A stretch of 64,000 bases of DNA from Berghia stephanieae (GCA_034508935.3 CM067446.1:24842130-24906129), one strand, 5' to 3'; shown: positions 29,550-40,645, counted from the stretch's first letter. Program-made: numbers and translations. Notes: generated from the sequence alone by a model not told the origin.

Positions 29550-29815
29550 GTAGTGTATTCCTCTTAGAGGGTTCTTGTGCGTGAGTATGGATGAGACTTT
29601 TAGGTGATCTGAACTGAGTACACTGATAGTGTGCTCCTGGAATCTACATCTGTTCCCTATTTAAACCATTCCCCTTTGTCTTACTTTTTCTTATGTCATT
29701 TCAATTGTAAATATAGAATGTTTTTTACTATCCACTTTTCTTCCTTTTTACTGGCGCTGATATGACATAGATGTGTCACAGGCGCTGTAAAACCCTTTAA
29801 AACAAACAAAATTCC
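29550..29815 (+). repeat. R2 3' half inside the pogo-like element
   Basis: A plus-orientation R2 3' portion (gagtatggatgagactttta ... aggcgctgtaaaacccttta). It ends at an A-rich tail that runs into trinucleotide repeats. Confidence 0.88.
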
Positions 29816-30035
29816 TCCTCCTCCTCCCACAAAAACACTACTACTACTACTACTACTGCTACTACTACTACTACTACTATTACTGCTACTACTACTACTA
29901 CTACTATTACTACTACTACTATACTACTACTACTACTACTACTACTACTATTATTCATTATTATTATTATATTATTATTATTATTACTATCACTTCTACT
30001 ACTACTACGACTACTACTACTACTACTATCACCAC
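29815..30035 (+). repeat. (CTA)n/(TTA)n microsatellite
   Basis: cta-rich array with a central tta block, immediately 3' of an R2 tail. It gives poly-S and poly-V shadow frames. Confidence 0.95.
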
Positions 30036-31054
30036 ATAATATCACATTTTCCAAGATTTTGTGTTTACTTGCTTACACTTACATTTATACCTTGGTTTTT
30101 ATTAATGCATATCAGCCAAGATTCGTCAAAAAAAGCTGCGTTCTCATTGGTTCAAGCAGGAATCGTTTTTATAAACTTTTGAGTACTCATACTCGGTATT
30201 TTTAGTATCAGATATCTACGAAAACTGCCGAAAATCGCCAAAACGATGTCGTTATTCGGAGGTTTTATCAAAAAGTGCGTCGTTATTTGGAGGTTATTTT
30301 TACTGATCTTAAATAGAAAAAAATCGGGACCACGGGTCAATGTCGTTATCAGGAGGTTGTCGTTATTCGGAGGTGTCGTAATCGGGAGGTTCCACTGTAC
30401 TTAAATTGAGATCACCTAAAAGTCTCATCCAGACAAAAGCAGAGAGGGAATACACTCAAATGTTTACAAATTAATTATATAATATAATATGTAAACAAAA
30501 CATAATACAGTATGATTTACAAAGGAATAAAATATTATCTACCAAAACTATACATTTGACTGTTTCCCTCTCAGCCAGGGTATCATGCCAGGCCCAGAAC
30601 AAAATCAGGTAAGCTCATTCAAGACAAAGACAGAAAGCAAGTTGGAAAACATAGAGGGAATAGAAGGCACAGTAAATACATCTCTGCCCACGATGGGAGG
30701 TCAGGAAACCCGCCCAGTAAGTGTACTAAACCACATGAATAAATAAAGACAGGATCGGATCTTTACTTTTATTTACATCATTTAAAATTTGCTTTTATTT
30801 ACATCACTTAAAACAACAATCAGTTAATTGGATTTTTCCATAAAACATCAATACGCTTAATCAGAATGGCTGCTTAAATGGAACGACCTGTCTGGGGCAG
30901 AATTGTTTCAATACATTTTCTACTTGTTAATCCAAATGCACACCATCTTATATATGGAAAAATTTCAGAGCTTCACACTCTTTTTGAATTTTCCTTGCCA
31001 ATTGACCACAAAAGTAAATATTGTCCATTTTACTAGGTATCCCCGACTAGAATT

Positions 31055-31510
31055 TCGTTATACAAATAACAAAAATTAAATTACAATGACACATGTGACT
31101 TTCCAAACCATGGAAAATAGCACTTTATTTATCAAAATCGGAAAATAAATTTAAAAGTTATGGGTTTTTAAAGTTTCATTTTTGATGATTTGTGAAGAAA
31201 AATAAATCTTGGTTAGGGAAAGAAAAAAATAGGCTTTGTCTACATAGATGGCGCTTTGCACTGAAAAAAACTCAATTTATATTATTGTAATCTTCAATGG
31301 CTGTTGATTTTAATGGTATAAGTTTTTCACTATTAACTTAAGTTCAAGACATAGAGAGACTGTTCAAATAGGCCACATTTTTATGATGAAATGTGAAAAT
31401 AACATAAAACTTGTATAGGGGAACAACCCCCCCCCCCCCCCCCCAAAAACAGGCTTTACATGGATGGGACCTTGCGATGAAACAAGCTAACAGGCTGTAT
31501 CACTATTGTT
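31055..31510. repeat. R8 repeat, second copy
   Basis: Shares aataaatcttggttaggg, aggctttgtctacatagat and gactgttcaaataggccaca with 17930-18415, in the same orientation and order. It includes a poly-C run at 31430-31444. Confidence 0.8.
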
Positions 31511-31837
31511 TTTGCTCCCACAATAAATGTGTATGTAGTCTTAAAAGGATGTTCCAATTATGAAGGCCAACCACAGGGTTTCTGCGTAAACAATGCAGTT
31601 TCATTTAAGTAGCTATAGGTCTCCATATTCAGAGTAAAAAACTCTATTCAGCACCCCCCCCCCCCCCCCTAATAACAAAAACAGTATACCAATTAAATCT
31701 CTATGCGTGGTTGGTAGGTCCGCATAAGACCTATAGATCAATTCAAGAAATACAAAAAATATCTTAACGTTACATTGTTTAAGCCTACTGAACAAAAAAG
31801 GATAAATTATTTTAATCTTATAAAATGTTTTTAATTT

Positions 31838-32023
31838 TCATGTTCCAAAAGAAAAACTTGAATTGTCATCAAGAGCATGTTGCAAATCTGGTAAATTTTT
31901 CTTAGGTTGATAATCTTTTGCAAAAGCTTCAAAGTCATCCTCCGTAAAGACTGTTGATGGCTCTGTTACTTCCGTTCCTGGCTTGATATCTCTTGAAAGA
32001 CGACAAGGTTGGTGATACAAAAT
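31838..32023 (-). CDS. RPS19BP1: RPS19BP1 terminal exon
   Basis: 186 nt: 61 codons and TGA. Acceptor ccatgcag. It encodes ILYHQPCRLSRDIKPGTEVT and STVFTEDDFEAFAKDYQPKK, then an acidic tail ending SFSFGT. Confidence 0.9.
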   Translation of the reverse strand: MLYHQPCRLSRDIKPGTEVTEPSTVFTEDDFEAFAKDYQPKKNLPDLQHALDDNSSFSFGT

Positions 32024-34016
32024 CTGCATGGATTAAGTAGAGCAGGATTGGATATAAAAAAATGAACAAAGTGGTAGGCACTGACAATGCACAATAATTA
32101 AACAAAAGGGGTCTTAAGGGTCAATCTGGGTTTATAACTGGGGTTTCCTTAATGGGGAAATAATCTTGCCAATGGTGATAAGTTTGTTTTTTAAAAATGA
32201 ATTTTACTTATTTGATGTTGTTTCAAACGGGCTAGGAAAGTCAGAACTGCACTTAAAAGATTAACTGATCTCAAAGGACGAAGATGACGACTACGACTGC
32301 TGCTACTACTAAAAGTACTCCTGTTGCTTCTGCTGCTACTACTGCCACTAATGATTATACTAAAACCTACATCCCTTATATTTTGTATTTATTTCCAATT
32401 CCACTGTATTTATTTTCCAACAATAGTCTACGCGTTATTATATTTCACTTTCTATAATGCATTACACAGTTCCTCCCCGCCTCCTCTCTTTAGACTTAAT
32501 TAACTGCGCACCTTTTTAAATATCTATTGTTCTAATTCTTGCTTCCTTACAAAGGAGCATACTTTTTCCTGCCCATCAATGTTTTCGTTTATTCGTCTTA
32601 ACTATCACATTATCTCATTCGTCTGTAGTGTTTCATCCATCCTGTTTTGTTGACAAAGGGGAAACCCAAAACATCCATTTCAACTGTTTTCGTATATTAA
32701 ACTGAAGCTTACATTCAACTTCACATTGTTATTATCACAAATCCTTTATACAGTATGATTGCTTAGATACCCATTGGCTGGAAACAAGAGTTTAAAAAAA
32801 TGAAGAACAGAGCATTTAGGCAGGACAGGCAGTTTTAGAGGTGCTCCTTGTTCAGTGTGCTTCATAACCCTTTACATATTCCCCAAACAGAAATGAAAAT
32901 TTCCATTTTATACTGACAGAAGAGTGGAGCGGTGTTTAAGATGTATACACATCAAATGATTTTCTTTTTCACTTAAACTTAAAGTCTGCATGGTGAATTT
33001 TAATTATTTTTGTTTTAGATTTAAAAGCGCCAAAGATATAATCAAAGTATGCAATTAGACAAAATCTTGTTTTTGAAACAGGGCCTTTTGGGAAATATTA
33101 TAAAGAGAAATATTTCTGTTTCTTTCAATGAAATAACACGCTTTAAGGAAGCGGGCAACTTAGGTAATCACTACCATATCTGAGGGCTTTCATATTTTGT
33201 AAGTTTGTGTTCAAAAACGTCTTTAACCGCAACATTTAGCCCATGTATTATTCTTTTGAGCTATTAGATCAAAGCTCATTTTCATGAATATGTACATTGA
33301 TTAATACAACGATAACGATATTGGGAGCAATAAGTACAGATAAAAACCAACCTTCTCAGCATATTTAGCATCCACTTTCCCAAGCTTGGAAATTTTCAGG
33401 AGAGTTTCTACATTACTGTCAGTATGGTCAACATCATATTTGTCTTTGTACAATTCTGCAGAGATTTTTTTTTTTTTTTAAAGAAAAAAAAATCCACAAG
33501 GTAGAGTTTTGCATATTCAGGTGCTTTAGCCTCTCTCACAAGGCTAGATCTGGATTTAAAATTAACACTGACCATACTTTAAGAACAAAATAAACAATAA
33601 TATTTATGTTAGAAAAAAAGAAAAGAATAAGAAATAAAACAGCATCTTACTGGATGTTTGAGATTACAATTTTAGACAGTCTATGGTGAATGTATTAAAT
33701 GGTAACAACAACAAAAATGTATGACCATACTTACATTACTCGCCAAGTTTAGAATGAAACGTTGCTAATTGGCAGTTTTTCTCATTCTAAAATCATTTTA
33801 TTATCAGCATCATCATTTTTTATTTCTTTCTTTTAAACCAGGCTTCAAGTAGCAGCATTTGGATTTTACAAAAAAAAACATTTCTGGCAGGAGTCATGCC
33901 CATGTTCATTTGGCTGCGATAAACATTTGCCTTTGGATGTAACAATAGGTCTATATGTCTGATATTAAGTTATCATTTTTTTAAATGGTAAGAGGACAAT
34001 GATCATTGATTTTATT

Positions 34017-34105
<89 letters not shown>

Positions 34106-36944
34106 CCAAGGTCAAAAGGTGCCCGTCTGATACATGTGACAAGGAAAATTTAATTTTTACTAAATTACTAAATTATGTTGGTGTTTTCATTGAGCTAAGG
34201 GAGCGTTCACACATTACGTCATCAGCTAGGGGGGAGGGGGGGTCTACCAAATGTTGACATGTGTTGACATGGGGGAGGGGGGGGGGGTCAGACCCAAGAT
34301 GATGTCATCAAAACAGGCAAATCGACGTCATCAAAGTTAATGGACAAATCAAACCCCTAGTATTTGTTTCAGTGGATGGTGGTCCAGATGAGGCTCCAAA
34401 AAAACGGACAGACACTCGCTGCTTGGGAGAGACATTTCAAGGCGCTGGATATTGATGCTGTATTTGTCTTTACACACGCTCCAGGTTTCAGTGCTTATAA
34501 TGAGGTGGAAAGAAGAATGGCACCGCTTTCAAAGGATACAGCATCTGTCATCTTACCATTTGATATTCATGGACGTCATCTTGATGGAAGCAACAAGACT
34601 GTTGATGTTGATCTGGAAAAAAGGAACTTTGAAGCTACTGGAAAAATATTAGCCAATATTTGGTCCGAGTGGATAATAGATGGATACCCAGTAGTTGGAA
34701 AATTCATCCCTCCACCTGAAAATCCAAGACCCAAACTTCAATTTCAAGAAACAGATGATTGGAAGATAAAACACATTCGCCAATCCCAATATCTGCTGCA
34801 AATAGTGAAATGCAGTGACAACTCATGCTGCAAACCTTGGCGTACTAACTATTCATCTTTTTTTCCAGAGCGTTTTCTGCCACCACCTGTACCACTTGCT
34901 TCATGTGATGATGGTTTGGAGATAGGCAATAATGGAAGATTTGAAAGCCTATTTCAAAGTTTGTTCCTTTCAAAACAGCTAAAGATAAATTGCTATGATG
35001 AGTATTGCCCATCTCTCAAGAAACAAGATAGGAAAGGGGTATCACTTCTCAAAAGGCGAACTTGCCCTAAATGTTCATTGTATCACTCCTCGATCACAGC
35101 AATGAAAGACCATTAACGAAAATGCGGCATACAAGAAGAACAGCAAATGGGAGAAAGTGATGACGATGAAGATGAAATTGATGATACTATTTATAGTACA
35201 TTGCCAGAGGTCCAAGGCAGAAACATTTTTGAATCAATTTTTTTTGTTTTTTTTTTTTTTTTGTTTGTTGCTTTAGGTCTCTTCCAACACAATTGAGGTT
35301 ATATGAGAGACCGCTGAAACAAAAAAACAAGCAATCTAACAAAAATAGTACAAATGTCAATCAAAAGCATAACCTAAAGATATCATAAGCTAAATTATAA
35401 ATAACCAAGAACAAACAGGCAGAGGATTTACAGGAAAAAAAATATCCCCTGTCAAAAATACAATCACAAACCAAAGAAGCAGGATAGGCTAGTAAAGAGA
35501 AGAAGAAACGACATCACTATCGGATCGTACACCCATGCGAACATCATAGGTATATGATTCAAGGGTGATGCTCCCATCCAACCACCCGCTTGAATCAATT
35601 AATTTTATGTTTGGAAATTGAAACAGAAATTCATTCCACTAAAAGACTAATATGCTATAAAATAATTTGCCTCCTGTACTATTTTAAATTACACTTTCTG
35701 AAATTTTTTTAATAGCACTTGCACCAAGTAGCCTAATTTAAATAATGTTTGTTAGATTTTATCTTTGCAAATTTAAATTTTATGTCCCCATTGTATCGTA
35801 AAACATAAATTATCAACAGTTTCTGAAATTAATAAAATGTCTGAATGTGTTTTATCAAACGTTGATAATCAATGTTTATGGTTTGAAAAATGAATAATAA
35901 ATATTGTGAAATTAAAGTTATCTTTTAGTTTTTATTAAATTAGATGACGTCATCATCTGTTGGGGGAGGGGGGGGGGTCAGGTCATGATGACAAGTGATG
36001 ACTTGGGGGAGGGGGGGGGTCTAAAAAGGGCAAATTTTTGATGACGTAATATGTGAACGCTCCCTAATGCTTGTAATCAATTGATAATATGAAGAAAAGA
36101 TAAAATGCTCAAAGCACTCTGTTCAACACAATAAACACAGTAAAAACTTGAAATCCTTGTATAAATTTTGATAGCAAAAGCAGCTTTGATGAAAGCCGAC
36201 ATGTTATTCAAATCAGACTAACTTTCACTATTTTGTTCTCAACATTTGTAAGAATCAAAGAGATTAGCTGCTCTCAAAAAAGCTGTTGGTCACAATGCAC
36301 AGTTGTCAATCCCAAATCAAAGGATATCACACAGTCTCTCCTTACAACTGTCATTGTCTTCCAAGACAGACAGAAAGCAAATTGGAAAACAGGTATAAGG
36401 GGATAGAAGACACATTAAGTGCCACCCTGTCCACTATGGGAGCATCCAAAGTGGCACCCCTGATATTATTTTTTTAAAAGATAGAAAGCAGAAGAGGTTT
36501 TAAAAAATTAATAAATACAGGAATCTACTGGGCCTCTTGCAGTCCAAAAACATGCATCCATACTATTATTATATTGTGTAACATGGACAAAATTATTTTA
36601 TCTTTAAAAATTAATCAAAAAAGAAAAAAAAAGATGACGGTTAAGTGGTCATATGTATTTGGTGGACATTTCACCTAGGAACAATAAGTGTCTGTCTTAC
36701 ACAAGTCTGACTATAAATAAATAGATATAAATAAATATACCTATCATTTCAAAAATTTAAATCACAAGAAAGTTACCAATAGCAGACTTGAATATTTCAG
36801 CTTTTCTCTTCTTCTTTATCTCCTTCAGTTGCTTTTTCCTTACTTTCCGCAATTCTTTCCAAACACCATGTCTATTTGTGGGGATTATCTCCATGGCATT
36901 GTTGATCTTTAGTTTCTTGCACTTTTTGCCTTTAGAACCTTGAC
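31838..36944 (-). CDS. RPS19BP1: Active regulator of SIRT1 / RPS19-binding protein 1, last three exons
   Basis: AROS/RPS19BP1 is a small basic nucleolar protein, known in mammals to bind RPS19 and stimulate SIRT1 and to sit in the pre-40S processome. Minus-strand exons: 36944-36777, 33455-33352 and 32023-31838. Phases fit: exon one ends with G, completed by AA to Glu at the first junction; the second junction is phase 0. Residues include a Lys-rich N part (QGSKGKKCKKLK, KELRKVRKKQLKEIKKKRKA), then FKSAIELYKDKYD (family PKSALDEYRKR), KISKLGKVDAKYAEKILYHQ and the C-terminal signature STVFTEDDFEAFAKDY (family GTVFTEEDFQKFQQEY). A ~20-residue tail follows that motif, longer than in vertebrates. 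The first exon, expected to end in phase 1, was not located. The 3.3 kb intron between the first two exons listed holds a TIR transposon. Family call firm; exon borders by eye. Confidence 0.88.
32024..33351. other. RPS19BP1 intron, unique
   Basis: No transposon ends recognised. A short degenerate act/gct trinucleotide patch lies at 32285-32350. Confidence 0.4.
33352..33455 (-). CDS. RPS19BP1: RPS19BP1 internal exon
   Basis: 104 nt. Acceptor tctctgcag after a T-rich tract, donor aag|gttggt (a weak +3/+4). It encodes LYKDKYDVDHTDSNVETLLK and ISKLGKVDAKYAEK, in frame with both neighbours. Confidence 0.88.
34019..34102. repeat. (TA)n microsatellite
   Basis: About 84 bp of perfect alternating TA, about 100 bp from the left end of the TIR transposon. 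Likely an unstable, cruciform-prone tract. Confidence 0.97.
34364..35116 (+). pseudogene. Transposase-like protein, C-terminal part (DGGPDE / VERRMAPLS family)
   Basis: The best frame (from about 34420) reads RHFKALDIDAVFVFTHAPGF, SAYNEVERRMAPLSKDTASV, then LPFDIHGRHLDG, DLEKRNFEATGKILANIWSE and WIIDGYPVVGKFIPP. Just upstream (34345-34390), in another frame, is FVSVDGGPDEAPKK, whose Asp plus the Glu of NEVER could be two residues of a DDE-type catalytic triad. That is inference. Later Cys/His clusters (CSDNSCCKPW; CPKCSLYHSS then H) suggest zinc binding. At least one frame break near 34390 and a stop at 35116 are visible. An acidic DDDEDEIDDTIY stretch follows in the same frame to the R1 insertion. 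I know similar uncharacterised proteins in invertebrate genomes but cannot name the superfamily. Confidence 0.6.
35240..35589 (-). mobile_element. R1 retroposon inserted in the TIR transposon
   Basis: 350 bp, minus orientation: 5' end GCGGGTGGTTGGATGGGAGC at 35589, oligo(A) tail at the left (a T-run with G interruptions at 35238-35263). It is bounded by a perfect 11-bp duplication TTGAATCAATT (35229-35239, 35590-35600), a hallmark of LINE-mediated insertion. The second copy is at 8264-8566. Head origin not recognised. Confidence 0.9.
36290..36470 (-). repeat. R2 5' fragment, diverged
   Basis: ttccaagacagacagaaagc, ggaaaacaggtataagggga and gtccactatgggag identify the R2 5' region in minus orientation. 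The rest of the element is missing. Confidence 0.75.
36777..36944 (-). CDS. RPS19BP1: RPS19BP1 exon, basic region
   Basis: 168 nt starting in phase 1 (GT completes a codon) after acceptor tcctcatcag, and ending att-g|gtaact. It encodes QGSKGKKCKKLKINNAMEII and GVWKELRKVRKKQLKEIKKK, ending EIFKSAI. Lys/Arg-rich, as expected for nucleolar targeting. Confidence 0.88.
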
Positions 36945-37247
36945 CTGATGAGGAAATGAAAGGTTCAGTCACTCAAATTGCAACAACTTTGGTCAGTGGT
37001 AGCAGTCAGTAAATTTGAGTACTACAAAAATACAACAGGAATATTTTAAATTAAATGTGGCCAATTTCCTAATTTACTGTTTACAATCAGAATCAAAGAA
37101 TCACAGAAAGTAATAAAGTTACATCACAGATTTACCGACATTGACATATGACATTCAGGGCTGAGAATCTTCCGCCTAAATGGTGGTTTATCTTCGCCCA
37201 TCACTATCACAATTCCGCCTTTTTCAAATTTGTTTATGAATAAAAAA

Positions 37248-37612
37248 GAATCACCACAACCACTACATCAACATCCCTACCACTATTACTACTACAACTA
37301 CCACCACACCATCATCCCTAAGATCACTGCTAATATAACCATCATCACACCATCATCTCTACCACCATTACTATTGCAACTACCACATCATCATCCCCAC
37401 CACCACTACTACAACCACGACCACACAATCATACCTACAACCACCAACACACATTCATCCCAAAGACCACTACTAATACAACTACCACCACTACTATTGC
37501 AACTACCACCACACATCATCCCCACCACCACTATAACTACAACCACCACATAATCATCCCCACCATCACCACTACTACTACAACCACAACCACCACATCA
37601 TCATCCGTGCCA
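37248..37612 (+). repeat. CAY trinucleotide array
   Basis: caccac/catcat/ctacta phrases with an approximate 60-bp higher-order period (ccaccacaccatcatccc). It ends a few bases left of the R4 element. Confidence 0.92.
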
Positions 37613-37621
37613 TAACTACTG

Positions 37622-38409
37622 CAGACCTGCCAACCTTCCCACAATGAAAAGTGTATTCTAAGACCCTAGAAAGTGTATTTTTCGATAGAAAAGTTTATTT
37701 TTGTCCGAACGTATAGAACAAAGTGCGTGATATAAAAACATTTATATAAAAGCTAACACCAAAGCCAAATTAAAATATAATCTTATCTTCATCATTCAAA
37801 CACGCAATCTCAGCAATCGCTAGTAATTACAAAATTATTTGGTTTGACGAGAAACTAAACTAAATGAGAATTTTAAATTAGTATAAGGTCAGAAATTGCA
37901 ATATCTAAATCTAAGGATATTGCTTTTGAAACACTCAAATGACCACAAAATCCCAATCATATTAGTAGCATTAATTATGCTAGTGTCAGTGGAAGAGGTG
38001 GTGGTTTTTGTAGAGATGGTGCTCTAATGGTGGTTGTGATGATGAAGCTGTGGTGGTGGTTGTGGCAATGACAATGCTGTGATGTTGTGTGATGGGACTG
38101 GTGTACCAAATGAAGTTGTGATGGTGATATACAACTGTCACTCCAGTGAATCAGTTCTGAGTAAGTTTTGAGATTTAAAAAAAAAAAAAACAAATAGGAG
38201 AGAGTGGGGTTTTATTCAATAGATAACATTTTGCAAAAATGACAAGATATTTTCTATATATGTTATCTAATGATCCATGTCTCTTTTTTCTTTTTTGAGT
38301 ATTCACTCCTTGTCCTCCTCCTCCTCCTACTACAACAGCTACTACTACTGCCACTACCATTACCTCTACTACTCCTACTACTACAAAGACAACTCCAACT
38401 TCTACTACA

Positions 38410-38453
<44 letters not shown>

Positions 38454-38454
38454 G

Positions 38455-38501
<47 letters not shown>

Positions 38502-39216
38502 GTACTACTACTACTACTACTACTACAAATACAATTACTTTTGGTCAAATGATGGGAAATTCCCACATATGTAATACATATAGACAAGTCAAATACTTCT
38601 AAAATGGCTCAAGTGACTTCGTATTGAACCAAGCAGTGTTCTTAAAGCTGCCCACTTATCAATATAAAAAAAACCCAGACTCGTACATTTTTTTTTTTTT
38701 AAAAGATCATAAATTTTTAAAATCAAAATAGGGTAATTTTAGTTATTGTAAAGGGAAATAATCCATTTTTGTTTAACCTTAGCAATAAAGTTTTTAAATG
38801 AAGGCTTCATTGTCAAAGATGTTAATTTAATCTAATTTTCACTTTAAATTTTCTGCTTAACAAGTAGTTTAAGTTTAAATGTGGCCTGAGGCCATTTAAA
38901 GTATAAAATAAGCTTACATGCATAATTCTATGCAAATCCCCAAAATAGTATGAGAAAAACAGTGGTGAAAATCGGCATCATATAACTGACTGAAATGATA
39001 ATTATAGTATAAAATATGATGCATCATTCAGAAACTTTGTCAACAGTTGATGTATGACATGCAGGTATCAATGCATCAAATGTAGGCTAACCTCAACATC
39101 AATCACGCTTGACAAAAACAAAATAAGATATTATCCAACAACAAAAAATCGTACTATAGACTTTGGAATCGTATCCGCGTATTTGGGTCCAAAAATCATA
39201 CCAGTTGGCAGGTCTG
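37622..39216. mobile_element. R4: TIR element with 6-bp target duplication
   Basis: Termini CAGACCTGCCAAC (37622) and GTTGGCAGGTCTG (39216) are perfect 13-bp inverted repeats, flanked by a perfect 6-bp CTACTG on each side. 1595 bp. The interior has a TAC array (38320-38525) and an AT-rich right part homologous to R3 (aaagggaaataatc...acatgcataattctatgcaa). No transposase frame. hAT-like terminal style but 6-bp duplications. Confidence 0.9.
38320..38525 (+). repeat. (TAC)n microsatellite in R4
   Basis: Long cta array with tagtac interruptions inside the R4 element. Confidence 0.95.
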
Positions 39217-39393
39217 CTACTGCATCTACCATAACATCATCATCCCCACCACCACTACTACTACAACCATCTCAGTAAATTTTGATGAAATTCAAATGTA
39301 TAGATTATAGTCGCATGGGTGGGTCATGATCAACGCGCTGACAAATTTCCTCCTTTTTGTGACCAGTTATTCTTACCCCTGGAAATTGTAAAG

Positions 39394-40623
39394 CATAGCT
39401 GCCAACTTTTCAAAAAAAAATAAGGAATGCCCATTTGGCCCGGGATGAGGGGACGATGTGTGCCCCTGCCCCTTTCATCGAATCACAACATATAAAAGTC
39501 AGCCTTTTTATTTTTAATTACTACTACTAACACTAACAAGTTTAAGATGACAGAGGCTAGTCCAAATGTTGCTAAATTATCGGGTATAGTTCCAGCACAT
39601 TTGAATCATTATGAAATCACACTTTCCACAATGAGATCAAAATTTCAGAACAGACAAAAACAAAGATAAATTCAACTGGCTAACTTTGATAAGGACCAAT
39701 ACACAAGCACAATTGTAAAATAAATGGAATAACAGGATGTTTAGAAATGCATAACTGCCAACCTGGTACATCACTTGAGAGGGTGTTTTGGGGTAAAAAT
39801 TAGGGAGATTGACTGAAAAGTAGGCGATTGCATATATATTTTCTTTCATGCAAAATAATGACCTTTAAGTAGTATATTATAATAGTAGTTATAGTAAGAT
39901 GAACCTCTAAATATTGGAGAATTATACTTTGACAAAATAAACACACCTAAAAATGGAGTATACTTCTAAAACGGTATAAAAGCTTGCTTGAAAAATTAAA
40001 AAATAGAATCAGATCAAGATGGTTTTTTTTAAAGGGATTGAATTTATATTTCATAAATTAATAAAGGGAAATAATCATTGTAATGTTTAATCTATATAAG
40101 CAGTTGATTTTCTGATTGAATATCTACCAATCAAAGATGTTGATTTCAGTAAATTTTTAATTAAAACAATATTTGTAACAAATAGTGAAAGCATCAATTC
40201 TATCTGAGAACACTTGAAGTATATTAGAGGCTCACATGCAAATTTTATGCAAATCTCCAATACATTATGAAAGGTTTTAGTGAAAAACAGGCGTCATATA
40301 ATCAACTGGAATTTTTTTAATTGTTGAAAATCATTTATGATAGAGAGGCATAATACAAATTAAAGAGCTACACAAGAATGGAGAATATGCTGTGCTGATT
40401 TAAACCCTGCCCATCATTTCTCGCTGGACATCAATAATAATACATAATAATAACAATAATAGTAGTAATAGGAATAATAATAATAATTCGTTAGGCTCTC
40501 ATGCCTTGTTTACCACAAATTAGTCAAAAATTACAAAATATGGATTTTGAACTAAAAATATGGACTTACGGACAAGTCAAATACGGAGCAAATCCGTTTT
40601 TAACGGAACGGTTGGCAGCTATG
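39394..40623. mobile_element. R3: TIR element with 6-bp target duplication, copy 1
   Basis: Termini CATAGCTGCCAAC (39394) and GTTGGCAGCTATG (40623) are perfect inverted repeats with a perfect 6-bp GTAAAG on both sides. 1230 bp. The body is non-coding and homologous to 60915-62397 and, in its right part, to R4. The right subterminal end has repeated acggact/acggaa motifs. Confidence 0.92.
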
Positions 40624-40645
40624 GTAAAGCATCTCTGAGCACCTA

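Larger units (their letters stand above)
29391..30397. mobile_element. pogo/Tigger-like non-autonomous element
   Basis: TIRs CAGTGGAACCTCCCGATAAC at 29391 and its imperfect complement ending GGGAGGTTCCACTG at 30397, flanked by TA. Subterminal gtcgttat-cggaggt motifs repeat at both ends. The left interior (ccaagatggcgg, gtggtaaggcccg) is shared with 40646-41759. It carries an R2 copy and a TAC array. No transposase frame was found. Confidence 0.9.
29225..30720 (-). repeat. R2 repeat interrupted by a pogo-like element
   Basis: The 3' part is at 29225-29390 and the 5' part at 30398-30720, minus orientation. Removing 29391-30397 and one TA restores the family phrase ctatcaaaagtacttaaatt (ctatcaaagtacttagttt in other copies). 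The insertion is thus precisely dated relative to R2. Confidence 0.92.
34199..36064 (+). mobile_element. TIR DNA transposon with DGGPDE-type protein, TAA duplications
   Basis: Left TIR GGGAGCGTTCACACATTACG (34199) and right terminus ending cgtaatatgtgaacgctccc (36064) match as inverted repeats with one mismatch over about 26 bp, flanked by TAA on both sides. Subterminal zones carry paired G-rich motifs (gggggaggggggg) followed by gtcta or gtcag, and gatgtcatca/gatgacgtc motifs. It encodes a 3' transposase-like fragment (34364-35116) and contains the R1 retroposon (35240-35589). The N-terminal coding part is deleted, so it is not autonomous. The 3-bp TAA duplication recalls PIF/Harbinger, but the protein motifs do not fit that family; superfamily left open. 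Confidence 0.88.
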
